From: Fulvimarina uroteuthidis
Lineage (GTDB): Bacteria > Pseudomonadota > Alphaproteobacteria > Rhizobiales > Rhizobiaceae
Length of the DNA stretch: 64,000 nt
Assembly (NCBI RefSeq): GCF_034321785.1
Contig: NZ_JAXLPB010000002.1
Coordinates: forward strand, 558,001-622,000
Direction: 5' to 3'
The notes under the pieces are model-generated. The model saw nothing but the letters and a program-made list of their open reading frames with translations, searched no databases and was not told the origin of the DNA. Shown piece by piece: positions 8,675 through 17,453 of this stretch; positions within the stretch are counted from its first letter, which is position 1, and each line of letters starts with the position of its first letter. Position numbers and translations under genes: made by a program.

Positions 8675-8756
8675 CGTGCCACGTGACGAACCGTACAAGA
8701 CGCGCCAGACCAAGCCTTGTGGCCGGAAGCGACCACCCCATGACGGAGACGAGCCC

Positions 8757-9743
8757 TTGAGTGTCGGACTGATCGCCCTTCTCGACGATATTTCTGCCAT
8801 CGCGAAAGTCGCGGCCACGTCGCTCGACGATGTCGGCGTCCAGGCGGCGAAGGCGGGAACGAAGGCGGCCGGCGTCGTGATCGACGATGCCGCCGTCACG
8901 CCGCGCTACGTGACCGGCTTCAAGCCCGAGCGCGAGCTGCCCATCATCTGGCGCATCACGCTCGGTTCGTTGAAGAACAAGCTTCTCTTCCTGCTGCCGG
9001 CCGCGCTGCTTCTGTCCGCGTTCGCGCCCTGGGCGATCACGCCGCTTTTGATGCTGGGCGGGTTCTATCTTTGCTACGAAGGCGCGGAAAAGGTGTTCGA
9101 ATGGCTGGTGCCGCACAAGGCGCACGCCCACGAGAAGAAGACCGGCGCAAGGCCGGAGGACCCCCAAAAGCTGGAGGACCAGCGGGTCAAGAGCGCGATC
9201 TCGACCGACTTCATCCTGTCGGCGGAAATCATGGCGATCACGCTGGCCGGCCTTCCGGAGGGCAGCTCGATCTGGATGCAGGTCGCGATCCTCGCGATCG
9301 TGGCGGTCGGCGTCACGGTCTGCGTCTATGGCGCGGTCGCGATCATCGTGAAGATGGACGATATCGGCCTTGCCCTGGCCAAATCGAACGCCGGCGGCTT
9401 CGTGCAGGCGCTCGGGCGCGGCATCGTCGTCGCCATGCCCTACTTCCTGAAGCTGCTCAGCATCGTCGGCACCGCCGCCATGATCTGGGTCGGCGGCGGC
9501 ATCCTGATCCACGCGGTGGCAGGCTACGGGCTCGACGGCCCCGAGCACTTCATCGAGGGCATGGCCGAGAGCCTGACGCACGGCCTCGGCGCCATGCAGG
9601 GCTTCCTGCACTGGCTGGTGACCGCTGCCGGCGCCGGCGTCGTCGGCCTCGTCGCCGGCCTCGTCCTCATCCCCATCGTCGGCAAGATCATCGTGCCGAT
9701 CTATCGGGCGATCTTCGGCAAGAGCACGGAGCCCGCGCACTGA
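8757..9743 (+). CDS. DUF808 family membrane protein (YedI-like)
   Basis: 328 residues from the TTG at 8757, matching the E. coli YedI start (LL.LLDDI). No ATG or GTG lies nearer in frame, and longer openings add an unlikely Arg/Lys-rich leader. Family marks: LIALLDDISAIAKVAA, ELPIIWRIT, SAFAPWAITPLLMLGGFYLCYEGAEKV, and about six membrane segments in the second half. A His-rich cytosolic loop (HKAHAHEKK, about 120-128) follows the conserved EGAEK. Function unknown. A TTG start suggests low expression. Confidence 0.85.
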   Translation: MSVGLIALLDDISAIAKVAATSLDDVGVQAAKAGTKAAGVVIDDAAVTPRYVTGFKPERELPIIWRITLGSLKNKLLFLLPAALLLSAFAPWAITPLLMLGGFYLCYEGAEKVFEWLVPHKAHAHEKKTGARPEDPQKLEDQRVKSAISTDFILSAEIMAITLAGLPEGSSIWMQVAILAIVAVGVTVCVYGAVAIIVKMDDIGLALAKSNAGGFVQALGRGIVVAMPYFLKLLSIVGTAAMIWVGGGILIHAVAGYGLDGPEHFIEGMAESLTHGLGAMQGFLHWLVTAAGAGVVGLVAGLVLIPIVGKIIVPIYRAIFGKSTEPAH

Positions 9744-9785
9744 GCGCCGGCATGCCTCCCCTGGCCAGGGATCCCGCGACGAGCC

Positions 9786-9917
9786 TCAATAGTTGGTCGC
9801 GGGCTCGGTGAGGACGTAGGCATTGTTCTCCCAGGCGGCATTGCGCACACCGGGCGCCGGCGCCGCGCAGGCCGACAGAAGAAGAGCGGTCGAAAGGGCG
9901 AGAAGGGTGGCGCGCAT
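9786..9917 (-). CDS. Very small lipoprotein (43 aa)
   Basis: Begins ATG 9917 with GGAG eight bases upstream and ends TGA at 9786. A short charged start and hydrophobic core lead to a lipobox (LLLSAC, Cys at residue 17), leaving a mature peptide of about 27 residues ending ATNY, with WENNAYVL in the middle. The size resembles entericidins but the mature part is not basic/amphipathic like theirs. No homologue recognised. It is convergent with the DUF808 gene and stands alone, followed by 223 bp without a gene. Confidence 0.6.
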   Translation of the reverse strand: MRATLLALSTALLLSACAAPAPGVRNAAWENNAYVLTEPATNY

Positions 9918-10140
9918 GGGTTCGTCTCCAATGGTTGGCGGGTTCGTCTCGAAACGTCGATCCTCTGTGCCACGGATCGTGCGGCCCGATCCATGCCTGT
10001 TCGGTGTCTGCCGTCCGAATTATCGGCGGCGATAGCTGAAACCGCGACGAGCCTTCCGGGCCACATGGACAAGGGCCGCCCGTCTGGCTTATGCCCTTGT
10101 CTCACATACGCAAACCGCCGAACCTTCGAGGAGATGACCG

Positions 10141-10983
10141 ATGAAACTCGTTCGCTACGGCCCCAAGGGCCAAGAAAAGCCGGGCCTCGTGGGCGATGAC
10201 GGGACGATCCGCGATCTGTCCGGCGAGGTCCGCGATATTGCGGGCGAGGTTCTCTCCGAAGCCGGACTGAAGCATCTCGCATCCCTCGACATCGCCTCGC
10301 TGCCCGTCGTCGACGGCACGCCGCGGCTCGGCAGCCCGGTGGCCGGGCTCCAGAAGATCGTCGCCATCGGCCTCAACTATTCAGATCACGCCGCCGAAAC
10401 CGGTGCCGAACCACCCGAGGAGCCGATCGTCTTCATGAAGGCGCTCAACGCACTTTCGGGGCCGAACGACGATGTGGAGATGCCGCGCAATTCGTCGGCG
10501 CTCGACTGGGAGGTCGAACTCGCCATCATCATCGGCACGAAGGCGAAATATGTCTCGAAAGAGAATGCGCTCGCGCACGTGGCGGGCTATGCCGTGATGA
10601 ACGACGTGTCCGAACGCGATTTCCAGACCAAGCGCTCGGGCCAGTGGACCAAGGGCAAGAGCCACGACACGTTCGGCCCCCTCGGACCATGGCTCGTCAC
10701 CAAGGACGAAATCGGCGACGTCCACGATCTGGCGATGGAGCTCGACGTCAACGGCCAAGCGCGCCAGCGCGGCAACACGAACACGCTGATCTTCGACGTG
10801 CCGACTGTCGTGTCGTACCTGTCGCAGTTCATGACGCTGATGCCCGGCGACGTCATCACCACCGGCACCCCGCCCGGGGTCGGCATGGGCATGAAGCCGC
10901 CGCAATATCTGAAGGTCGGCGACACCATGCGCCTGTCGATCGCCGGTCTCGGCGAGCAGACGCAGACCGTGGTTTCCGCCTGA
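10141..10983 (+). CDS. Fumarylacetoacetate hydrolase (FAH) family protein
   Basis: 280 residues. The N-terminal cap (about 1-65) has the common start MKLVRYGPKGQEKPGLV, and the FAH fold follows with IGLNYSDHAAE, FMKALNALSGPND, the metal ligands in DWEVELAIIIG, and PGDVITTGTPPGVGMG. This matches the 2-hydroxyhepta-2,4-diene-1,7-dioate isomerase/acylpyruvase-like subgroup; exact substrate unknown. It lies 15 bp upstream of queF on the same strand, so they may share a transcript although no functional link is known. Confidence 0.88.
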   Translation: MKLVRYGPKGQEKPGLVGDDGTIRDLSGEVRDIAGEVLSEAGLKHLASLDIASLPVVDGTPRLGSPVAGLQKIVAIGLNYSDHAAETGAEPPEEPIVFMKALNALSGPNDDVEMPRNSSALDWEVELAIIIGTKAKYVSKENALAHVAGYAVMNDVSERDFQTKRSGQWTKGKSHDTFGPLGPWLVTKDEIGDVHDLAMELDVNGQARQRGNTNTLIFDVPTVVSYLSQFMTLMPGDVITTGTPPGVGMGMKPPQYLKVGDTMRLSIAGLGEQTQTVVSA

Positions 10984-10998
10984 ACGAAGAGCCCTTCG

Positions 10999-11466
10999 AT
11001 GTCCGATACCAGCGATCTCTCCCAGCTCGGCCGCCATGCCGAGACGCCCGCCTCCCCCGAAGATGCGGTTCTTGAAACGGTGCCCTTCGACGGCGGCGGC
11101 GAGAACGGCCCGCCGACCCTCGTCCGGTTCACGGCGCCTGAATTCACCTCGCTGTGTCCGGTGACCGGGCAACCGGACTTCGCCCATCTCGTCATCGACT
11201 ACGCGCCGGACAAGCGGCTCGTGGAATCGAAATCCCTGAAGCTGTTTCTGACGAGCTTCCGCAATCACGGCGCGTTCCACGAGAGCTGCACGGTGATGGT
11301 GGCCAAGCGGATCGTCGCGGCGACGCAGCCGCTGTGGCTGCGCATCGGCGGCTATTGGTACCCGCGCGGCGGCATTCCGATCGACGTGTTCTGGCAGACC
11401 GGCCCGGTTCCCGAAAACGTCTTCCTGCCGGACCAGGGCGTGCCGCCCTATCGCGGCCGCGGCTAG
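10999..11466 (+). CDS. queF: NADPH-dependent 7-cyano-7-deazaguanine reductase (preQ1 synthase)
   Basis: 155 residues, the short type I (YkvM) form. Visible marks: FTSLCPVTGQPDF with the catalytic Cys (about residue 53) and Asp, the substrate-binding ESKSLKLFLTSFRNHGAFHE (about 76-95), and VFWQTG near the end. The enzyme reduces preQ0 to preQ1 with two NADPH in queuosine biosynthesis. No other que gene lies in the window. Only 46 bp separate it from the convergent ada-like gene; that gap holds a repeated GCCGGCTTA (11482, 11507). Confidence 0.95.
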   Translation: MSDTSDLSQLGRHAETPASPEDAVLETVPFDGGGENGPPTLVRFTAPEFTSLCPVTGQPDFAHLVIDYAPDKRLVESKSLKLFLTSFRNHGAFHESCTVMVAKRIVAATQPLWLRIGGYWYPRGGIPIDVFWQTGPVPENVFLPDQGVPPYRGRG

Positions 11467-11481
11467 GAACCCAAAACATAC

Positions 11482-11515
11482 GCCGGCTTACCTATACTAT
11501 TGATATGCCGGCTTA
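11482..11515. repeat. Repeated GCCGGCTTA between convergent queF and ada-like gene
   Basis: GCCGGCTTA occurs at 11482-11490 and 11507-11515. Because GCCGGC is its own complement, the two can pair as a hairpin with a ~19-nt AT-rich loop and could serve as a weak bidirectional transcript end. The second copy includes the stop codon of the ada-like gene. Confidence 0.3.
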
Positions 11516-12412
11516 GCTGCGTGCCAGGACACCGCATTCCCAGCCCAGCATCGCCCGCTTGCGCGTGATCCCCCAATGATATCCGGTGAGCGCGCCGCTC
11601 TTGCCGACCACCCGGTGGCAGGGCACGACGAAGGAGATCGGGTTGCGCCCGACCGCTGCCCCGACCGCCCGGGCCGCCTTCGGCACGCCGATCGTCTCGG
11701 CAATGCCGGAATAGGTTGCCGCGCGCCCGAACGGGATCTGCGTCAGCGCCTGCCAGACCCGCACCTCGAAATCGGTTCCGATCAAGACGATCCGCAACGG
11801 ACGATCCGCGCGCCATGCCTCGGGACTGAACACGCGCATCGCGTAACCGCGCGTTGCGCCGAAATCCTCCCGGAAGACGGCATTCGGCCAGCGCCGGCGC
11901 ATGTCGGCCAAGGCATCGGTCCGGCCCTGTGGTGTTTCGTCGGCAAATCCGATGCCGGCAAGGCCCCGGTCGGTCGCGACGAGGATGGCGAGCCCGAACG
12001 GCGTCGGGTGATAGGCATAGGCGAGATCCAGGCCCTCCCCCTTTGCTTTGTAAGCGCCGGGAGACTGGGCCTCGTGCTTGACGAAGAGATCGTGCAGCCG
12101 GGACGGACCGGAAAGCCCGACTTCGAACGCGGCGTCCAGAAGCGGCATTCCGTCGGACAGGAGCCGCCGGGCGTGATCGAGCGTCACCGCCTGCAGGAAT
12201 GCCTTCGGCGTCAGTCCGCACCAGCGCTGGAACGTCCGCGCCAGTTCGGCTTCGTCGACCTCGAGACGATGGGCAAGTTCTGCAAGGCTCGGCTGATCGC
12301 GATAATCGAGCGACAGCCGCTCGATCGCCCGCCTGACGAGATCGTAATCGTCCGCCCCCGAGGCGCCCTCCTGCGGCGGCCTGGATCGGGTCTGCTCCAG
12401 CGTCTGCACCAT
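11513..12412 (-). CDS. Ada-like fusion: AraC-type HTH and O6-methylguanine-DNA methyltransferase
   Basis: 299 residues. An AraC-type HTH (about 25-115: LAELAHRLEVDEAELARTFQRW, AVTLDHARRLL) is fused to an Ogt domain (about 130-290) with VWQALTQIPFGRAATYSGIA and the acceptor site VVPCHRVVGKSGALTGYHWG. The N-terminal zinc methylphosphotriester domain of E. coli Ada is absent, so it repairs O6-alkylguanine and binds DNA but cannot sense phosphotriester methylation in the E. coli way. It is a single gene, convergent with queF, with a 518-bp upstream gap. Confidence 0.9.
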   Translation of the reverse strand: MVQTLEQTRSRPPQEGASGADDYDLVRRAIERLSLDYRDQPSLAELAHRLEVDEAELARTFQRWCGLTPKAFLQAVTLDHARRLLSDGMPLLDAAFEVGLSGPSRLHDLFVKHEAQSPGAYKAKGEGLDLAYAYHPTPFGLAILVATDRGLAGIGFADETPQGRTDALADMRRRWPNAVFREDFGATRGYAMRVFSPEAWRADRPLRIVLIGTDFEVRVWQALTQIPFGRAATYSGIAETIGVPKAARAVGAAVGRNPISFVVPCHRVVGKSGALTGYHWGITRKRAMLGWECGVLARS

Positions 12413-12930
12413 GGCACGTCACTCCTCTTCGGTGATGACAGTTAGACGTCGCGACGGCCAGGGCGCCACCCGGTTTTTTCGCGATCGGCGACGACCGCAG
12501 TAGGGAACTGTTTACAACCCAGACGCGTTTCCTGCTTGTTTCTGAGTTATTGCCCCTATGCTTTATCGATGGTCCATCGTAAACATTGCCGAAGAGAAGA
12601 AGAGTCACCTATACCGGGTCTGCAAGGACTTACCCAGAGTAATCCTTCTGCGCGCCGGACGCATAACGGCGCGGAGGGTAGGCTGGTCTTGCGCATGGCC
12701 CCGTCTATCGAGGATCCGGCCTTCAAGCGAGGATTTGGCCCATCGCCTCCCAGGCGTGAATTGCATTCGCCGCAACCTTTTCAAGGACTTGAATGCCGCA
12801 TGCTCATCGTTGCCCATCGTTTGGCCGCCCGTTCCGCTCAGCCGTCCACCGGAGTTGATCAACTTCTTATGTTCGCTGCGTTACAATTCCCGATAGATTT
12901 TCCGGTCCAAATGGACGAAGGATCCGTCTC
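12413..12930. other. 518-bp intergenic region
   Basis: Lies between the ada-like gene (minus) and the MarR gene (plus). I find no convincing gene: short openings such as 12558-12896 lack a ribosome site and look like no family. It must hold both promoters and contains the palindrome at 12853-12864. Confidence 0.5.
12853..12864. promoter_or_regulatory. Candidate MarR operator
   Basis: AGTTGATCAACT is a perfect 12-bp palindrome, 67 bp upstream of a MarR-family gene. TTGATCAA-like cores are common MarR operators, so autoregulation is a reasonable inference. Confidence 0.45.
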
Positions 12931-13428
12931 ATGACATTTGCAACAAGCCAACAGATCACCCTGGCTCTTCTGGACGTATCCCGACTGCTGCGGGATGCGT
13001 TCGAAGACGCCTATCGCGATATGAAGATCACTTGGCCCCAGATCCGGATCATCCGCAGACTCTACATCGAAGAAGGCGTGGGTCAGTCGGAAGTCGGCAC
13101 CCAGATCGAGATGGACGCCATGACGATCTCGCGTCAGATCGACAAGCTGGTGGATCTCGGTTTCGTCGAGCGGCGCATGGAGGCAGGCGATCGCCGGTTG
13201 CGCAGGCTTTACCTCACCAATCATTCGCGCGGTCTGCGCGAGGAGATGGAAACACGCATGGAGGGCGTCCTCCAGGGGGCCTTGCAAAGCCTCGACGAAG
13301 CGCAGCAGGATGCGTTCCTTGCAATGCTGAACGCGGTTGCCGGCGACCTTTCGGCGAAGACGGCGGCAACCTCGTCGAAGCACCGTTCGAAGAATGCGAA
13401 TGCGGATCAGGCGATGATGGCCGAATGA
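12931..13428 (+). CDS. MarR-family transcriptional regulator
   Basis: 165 residues; ATG 12931 has AAGGA upstream. Winged-helix MarR domain: WPQIRIIRRLYIEEGVGQSE, then AMTISRQIDKLVDLGFVERRM and a wing GDRRLRRLYLT. The C-terminal tail is Lys/Asn-rich and probably disordered. No partner transporter or enzyme is adjacent on the same strand (the next gene, ggt, is convergent), so its target may be itself through the palindrome at 12853. Confidence 0.88.
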   Translation: MTFATSQQITLALLDVSRLLRDAFEDAYRDMKITWPQIRIIRRLYIEEGVGQSEVGTQIEMDAMTISRQIDKLVDLGFVERRMEAGDRRLRRLYLTNHSRGLREEMETRMEGVLQGALQSLDEAQQDAFLAMLNAVAGDLSAKTAATSSKHRSKNANADQAMMAE

Positions 13429-13545
13429 CCGGAATGCCCTGACAGGCGCAAGGCCCGTCAGGGAACGAAGGGGCGACAGGTCCTTCGGCCGCGAACACCG
13501 CAGGCGAGCGGTTGCGAACGCCCCGACCGATCGTCCGAAGCTGTG

Positions 13546-15372
13546 TCAGTCGCCGATCGCAACGCCCTCGCGGCGCGGATCCGCCCCGCCGACAAGGCCA
13601 TCCCCGGTCAGTTCGATGATGTGCAGCCCCGAATTGAGGTCGCCCACATTGACCTCGTAGCCCATGTCCGCGAGGGGCGCGGCCAGATCCGCGGCGGGCG
13701 AATTTTCCTCGATATCGAACGGTCCGAACCGGTTGACGAGATGCGGCAGACTCGCCGCGGCCTGCGGGTCCATGTCCCAGTCCAGAAGCGCGACGAGTGC
13801 GCCCGCGACATAGCCGATGATCCGGCTGCCGCCGGGCGAGCCGAGCGCGTAGACCGGCCTGCCCTCCCGCATCACGATGGTCGGCGCCATGGAGGAGCGT
13901 GGCCGTTTTCCCGGCGCGACGGCATTCGCGATCGGAAATCCCTCTTCATGGGTGGCGAAGGAGAAGTCCGTCAGTTCGTTGTTGAGGAGGAACCCGCCCA
14001 CCATCAGCCGCGAGCCGAACCCGTTTTCGATCGTGGTCGTGATCGAGACGACGTTGCCGGCCTCGTCGACGATGGAGAAATGGCTGGTCGAGGGGAACTC
14101 GATCGAACGGTCGTCGCCCTGGAGCCGCGCATGGTCCCAGGGCGGGGAGCCCGGCACCACCTGATCCTTGGCAAGAATGCCCGCCTCGGGAATCAGCGCC
14201 GAGCGCGCTGAAAGATAGGCCTCGTCGAGAAGGCCGCGCGCGGGCACCGCCACATGATCGGCGTCGGCCATGTACCGTCCCCGGTCGGCGAAGGCGAGGC
14301 GGGACGCCTCGCCGATCAGCCGCCAGGCCTCGGCATCGAGGGGGCCGAGGCCCGCAAGGTCGAACCGGACGAGCATTCCGAGAATCTGGCCGAGGGTCAG
14401 CGCGCCCGAGGAGGGCGGGCCCATGCCGCAGACCTCGTGCTGGCGGTAGGTGACGCACACCGGTTCGCGCTCGATCACCCGGTAGGCTTCGAGATCGGAC
14501 CGTTCGAGGACGCCCGGATTGCCTTCGGCGCCCTGGACGGTTTCGACGATCCGGCCTGCGAGCGGCCCGGTGTAGAACGCGTCCGCACCGCCGTCCGCGA
14601 TCAGCCGCAGGGTCTGGGCATAAGACCGGTTGACGAATGTCTCGCCCGCCTCGAGCGGGGTCCCGTCATCGTGGAAGAACGTGTCGCGGGTGGCCGCGAA
14701 CCGGGACAGATGGGTCGCATCCTCCTCGATCGCCTCGGCCAGGCGCGGCGAGACGGGAAAGCCGGTCTCGGCCAGTTCGATCGCCGGTTGAAGCACGGTT
14801 TTCCAGGGAAGCCTGCCGTACCGTTCATGGGTTTCGCCCATCAGTCGAACGGTGCCGGGGGTTCCGACGGACCGGCCGCCCACCACCGCGTCGAAGAATT
14901 CGAGCGGCTCGCCGGCCTCGTCGAGAAACAGCGTCGGCGTGGCCCGGGCGGGCGCCGTCTCGCGGCCGTCAAACGTGGTGAGCGCACCGCTCTCCGCATC
15001 GAAATAGACGAGAAACGCTCCGCCGCCGGGGCCGGAGGATTGCGGCTCGACGAGGCCCAGCACGAACTGGGTCGCGACCATGGCGTCGATCGCGTTGCCC
15101 CCGGCGCGCAGCATGGCGCGTCCCGCCTCGGCGGCCAGCGGATGGGCCGCGGCGACCATGTGCCGGGAGGCGTTCACCGCCGCCCGGGCTGTCTCCGTCT
15201 CGCGCAGCGCTGTCGTGCCTGTCTCCGGCTGCACCGCGTCGCTCGCCTGGGATTGCGCCTTGCCGACCCCGGGAGCCGCGCAGGCGAAGGCGAGCGTCAA
15301 GCCGACGACCGGACCGAAGGCGGGACGCAGGAAGGGGCGAACGGCGAGGCGGACTGTGAACTGACGACGCAT
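13546..15372 (-). CDS. ggt: Gamma-glutamyltransferase (glutathione hydrolase)
   Basis: 608 residues from ATG 15372, which has AGGA upstream and places a signal peptide at the N-terminus (RRQFTVRLAVRP... to about residue 40). Propeptide features are GGNAIDAMVATQFVLGLVEPQSSGPGGGAFLVY and the conserved HPLAAEAG. Autocleavage/catalytic Thr lies in STSHFSIVD (about residue 421), with SITTTIENGFGS and the GSPGGSRII loop near the C-terminus. This N-terminal-nucleophile enzyme cleaves periplasmic gamma-glutamyl bonds such as glutathione. Single gene, with an inverted repeat in its promoter region. Confidence 0.95.
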   Translation of the reverse strand: MRRQFTVRLAVRPFLRPAFGPVVGLTLAFACAAPGVGKAQSQASDAVQPETGTTALRETETARAAVNASRHMVAAAHPLAAEAGRAMLRAGGNAIDAMVATQFVLGLVEPQSSGPGGGAFLVYFDAESGALTTFDGRETAPARATPTLFLDEAGEPLEFFDAVVGGRSVGTPGTVRLMGETHERYGRLPWKTVLQPAIELAETGFPVSPRLAEAIEEDATHLSRFAATRDTFFHDDGTPLEAGETFVNRSYAQTLRLIADGGADAFYTGPLAGRIVETVQGAEGNPGVLERSDLEAYRVIEREPVCVTYRQHEVCGMGPPSSGALTLGQILGMLVRFDLAGLGPLDAEAWRLIGEASRLAFADRGRYMADADHVAVPARGLLDEAYLSARSALIPEAGILAKDQVVPGSPPWDHARLQGDDRSIEFPSTSHFSIVDEAGNVVSITTTIENGFGSRLMVGGFLLNNELTDFSFATHEEGFPIANAVAPGKRPRSSMAPTIVMREGRPVYALGSPGGSRIIGYVAGALVALLDWDMDPQAAASLPHLVNRFGPFDIEENSPAADLAAPLADMGYEVNVGDLNSGLHIIELTGDGLVGGADPRREGVAIGD

Positions 15373-15392
15373 GCGGAGGGTTTCCTCGTTAA

Positions 15393-15408
15393 ATTGCAAA
15401 ATCGCAAT
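15393..15408. promoter_or_regulatory. Inverted repeat upstream of ggt
   Basis: ATTGC (15393-15397) and GCAAT (15404-15408) flank six bases, about 20 bp upstream of the ggt start. The position suits a repressor operator overlapping the promoter; the regulator is unknown. Confidence 0.3.
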
Positions 15409-15610
15409 CTTGAGGATCCGTCGGCGTGCCACGCCCGTCAAGGCCCGCAAGGGCGCGTCATGCGCCGATGGAGGGAAACATCACATTGCGAGGCCGAACC
15501 GGTTCCGATGCAGACCGATCGGGCAAGCGCTCGGCGCAGCAGCGAGACCTGGCAGCGCCCGGACGGAGCGCAGTCTTGTCCAGCCTGGCGCATCGGCGCG
15601 GTGACGCGAA

Positions 15611-15643
15611 AAAGGCCCGCCGATCGCCGATCAGCAGGCCTTT
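15611..15643 (-). terminator. Rho-independent terminator of ilvE
   Basis: Read on the minus strand, a 15-bp stem (two wobble pairs) with a GGC loop ends in GGCCTTTTT. It starts 75 bp after the ilvE stop. The outer AAAGGCC/GGCCTTT arms make it usable from both sides. Confidence 0.75.
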
Positions 15644-15680
15644 CGATGAGAGGGGAAGATCCGGACGGTCGCGGACCGGC

Positions 15681-15696
15681 CGTTTCACGTGAAACA
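15681..15696. other. parS: parS site 1
   Basis: CGTTTCACGTGAAACA contains the 14-bp palindromic core GTTTCACGTGAAAC of chromosomal parS, with a single mismatch to the 16-bp consensus at the first base. It is intergenic, between the ilvE stop and the ilvE terminator. It would be bound by ParB (54.3-55.3 kb). Confidence 0.85.
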
Positions 15697-15717
15697 GTTC
15701 ATATTGGCGGGACGCGC

Positions 15718-16605
15718 CTATTCGGCGGCCTGGCGCTTCGGCTGGACCTCGTTGCTGTAGTCGCCGATTAGCTGGCGGGTGATGTCGCCGGGCGTGAAGC
15801 GCCAATCGGCGATCTCGGCCACCGGCGTCACTTCGGCGGCCGTGCCGCAGATGAAGCACTCGCTGAAACCGGACAATTCTTCGGGCATGATCGCGCGTTC
15901 ACGCACCTCGAGGCCCCGCCGGCGGGCAAGCTCGATCACCGTCTGGCGGGTGATGCCGTTGAGGAAGCAGTCCGGATCGGGCGTATGGATGACCCCGTCG
16001 CCGACGAAGAAGATGTTCGCGCCCGTTGCTTCGGCGACGCGACCGCGCCAGTCGAGCATCAGCGCGTCGGCATAGCCCTTGGCCTCTGCCGCATGCTTGG
16101 AAATGGTGCAGATCATGTAGAGGCCGGCCGCTTTCGCGCGGGACGGCGCGGTCATCGGATCGGGCCGGCGATATTCGGCCATATCGAGGCGGATGCCCTT
16201 CATGCGCTGCTCGGGGTCGAAATAGCTCGGCCAGACCCAGGCGGCGATGGCCACGTTGATCGTGTTGTTCTGCGCCGAAACACCCATCATCTCCGACCCG
16301 CGCCAGGCGACCGGGCGAACATAGGCGTCGACGAAGCCCTGGCGTTTCAGAAGTTCGTTGGTCGCCGCATCGAGCGTCTCGGCGCTGTAGGGAACCTTGA
16401 AGCCGAGAATGCGACCGGATTCGATCAGGCGCTCGGTGTGGGCGCGCAGCTTGAACACCTCGCCGCCATAGGCGCGCTCGCCCTCGAAGACGGAGCTCGC
16501 ATAATGCAGCCCGTGGGTCAGAACGTGGATCTTGGCGTCCTTCCACGGCACGAAGCTGCCGTTCATCCAGATGTCGCCGTCCATTTGATCGAAGGGAACG
16601 CCCAT
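15718..16605 (-). CDS. ilvE: Branched-chain amino acid aminotransferase
   Basis: 295 residues from ATG 16605, which has GGAGG ten bases upstream. Class IV PLP aminotransferase: GSFVPWKDAKIHVLTHGLHYASSVFEGERAYGG-type N-terminus, the PLP lysine in SRAKAAGLY (about residue 160), EATGANIFFVGDG and LNGITRQTVIELA. It catalyses the last step of Leu/Ile/Val synthesis and the first of their breakdown. Lying divergent from a petP-petR pair is a familiar alphaproteobacterial arrangement. Confidence 0.94.
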   Translation of the reverse strand: MGVPFDQMDGDIWMNGSFVPWKDAKIHVLTHGLHYASSVFEGERAYGGEVFKLRAHTERLIESGRILGFKVPYSAETLDAATNELLKRQGFVDAYVRPVAWRGSEMMGVSAQNNTINVAIAAWVWPSYFDPEQRMKGIRLDMAEYRRPDPMTAPSRAKAAGLYMICTISKHAAEAKGYADALMLDWRGRVAEATGANIFFVGDGVIHTPDPDCFLNGITRQTVIELARRRGLEVRERAIMPEELSGFSECFICGTAAEVTPVAEIADWRFTPGDITRQLIGDYSNEVQPKRQAAE

Positions 16606-16852
16606 GGTCACAAAACCTCCCGCGCCCGCCGCAGCGATGCGCACTGTTCAACATACGTCACGGACCGGTCGCCAAGCCGCCGGCCCTGCATTCGACCGCG
16701 CCGGAACCGTGCCCGGCGCATCGTGCCCTTCAGCCCCCGTGCCGGCACGGACATGCCGTGGATCGTTCGTGTCCGCCGACCGGCGGCCCGGCCGTCGTAC
16801 GACCGTCGTATCGATACGCCGTGCGTGCCCTCGGCCCGACAGTTTTCAACAC

Positions 16853-16860
16853 TTGCGCAA
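16853..16860. promoter_or_regulatory. Candidate PetP operator
   Basis: TTGCGCAA is a perfect palindrome set in a longer imperfect one (CACTTGCGCAAATGTG, 16851-16866), 47 bp upstream of the MarR-type petP gene in the 302-bp ilvE/petP divergent region. Autoregulation is inferred. Confidence 0.35.
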
Positions 16861-16907
16861 ATGTGTAACGTGGTCGTAAAAATGCGTCAATAGTGCTGAC
16901 CTATTTC

Positions 16908-17453
16908 ATGAGCAATCCTATCGCACTCAGTTCAAAAGTCGGGCAGGCGTGCGATATCGTCGCCGAGCCCCTGCAGACCACCGGTGCCGTCGACTTCCGG
17001 TTCATCGAATTGATGTTCTTCGCCTATCGGCAGTTCACGACCGATGCGGACACGATCCTCGCATCCTACGGGTTCGGGCGCGCGCATCATCGCGTTCTCC
17101 ATTTCGTGAACAGATCGCCCGGCATCACCATCGCCGATCTGCTCGATCTGCTGAAGATCACCAAGCAATCCCTGAGCCGCGTGTTGCGACAGCTGATCGA
17201 TGACGGTTTCGTCGCCCAGCTCCCCGGATCCACCGACCGCCGCCAGAGACGGCTCTACCCGACGCAAAAGGGACGCGACCTGACGCTGGAATTGTCCCGC
17301 CAGCAGGCCGCCCGGATCGATGCCGCGATCGGCAAGATCGGCACCGAGGGCGCAAGCGCGGTCGCAAGCTTCCTCGTCAGCATGGGCGGCGGCGAGGATC
17401 CGGCCAAGGCCTGGCTCGAAACGAACGTCCTGAACGAGGGGCCTGTGACATGA
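16908..17453 (+). CDS. petP: MarR-family regulator, PetP-like
   Basis: 181 residues from ATG 16908; GTG 16893 would add five. No strong ribosome site is seen for either. MarR wHTH: RAHHRVLHFVNRSPGITIADLLDLL, then ITKQSLSRVLRQLIDDGFV and the wing STDRRQRRLYPT. Its stop overlaps the start of the response-regulator gene by 4 bp. In Rhodobacter, PetP and PetR are such a pair and influence cytochrome bc1 expression; the name is transferred on architecture and context, so the regulon is inferred. Confidence 0.8.
   Translation: MSNPIALSSKVGQACDIVAEPLQTTGAVDFRFIELMFFAYRQFTTDADTILASYGFGRAHHRVLHFVNRSPGITIADLLDLLKITKQSLSRVLRQLIDDGFVAQLPGSTDRRQRRLYPTQKGRDLTLELSRQQAARIDAAIGKIGTEGASAVASFLVSMGGGEDPAKAWLETNVLNEGPVT

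Noticed and set aside
8689..8696. CACGTGAC near 8690 as another parS
   Set aside because: Only the CACGTG centre agrees; the GTTT/AAAC arms are absent. The same holds for GCACGTGAG near 45790.
12558..12896. Possible 112-codon gene in the gap before the MarR gene
   Set aside because: No ribosome site, Arg/Pro/Ser-rich with no fold marks, and it overlaps another open frame.
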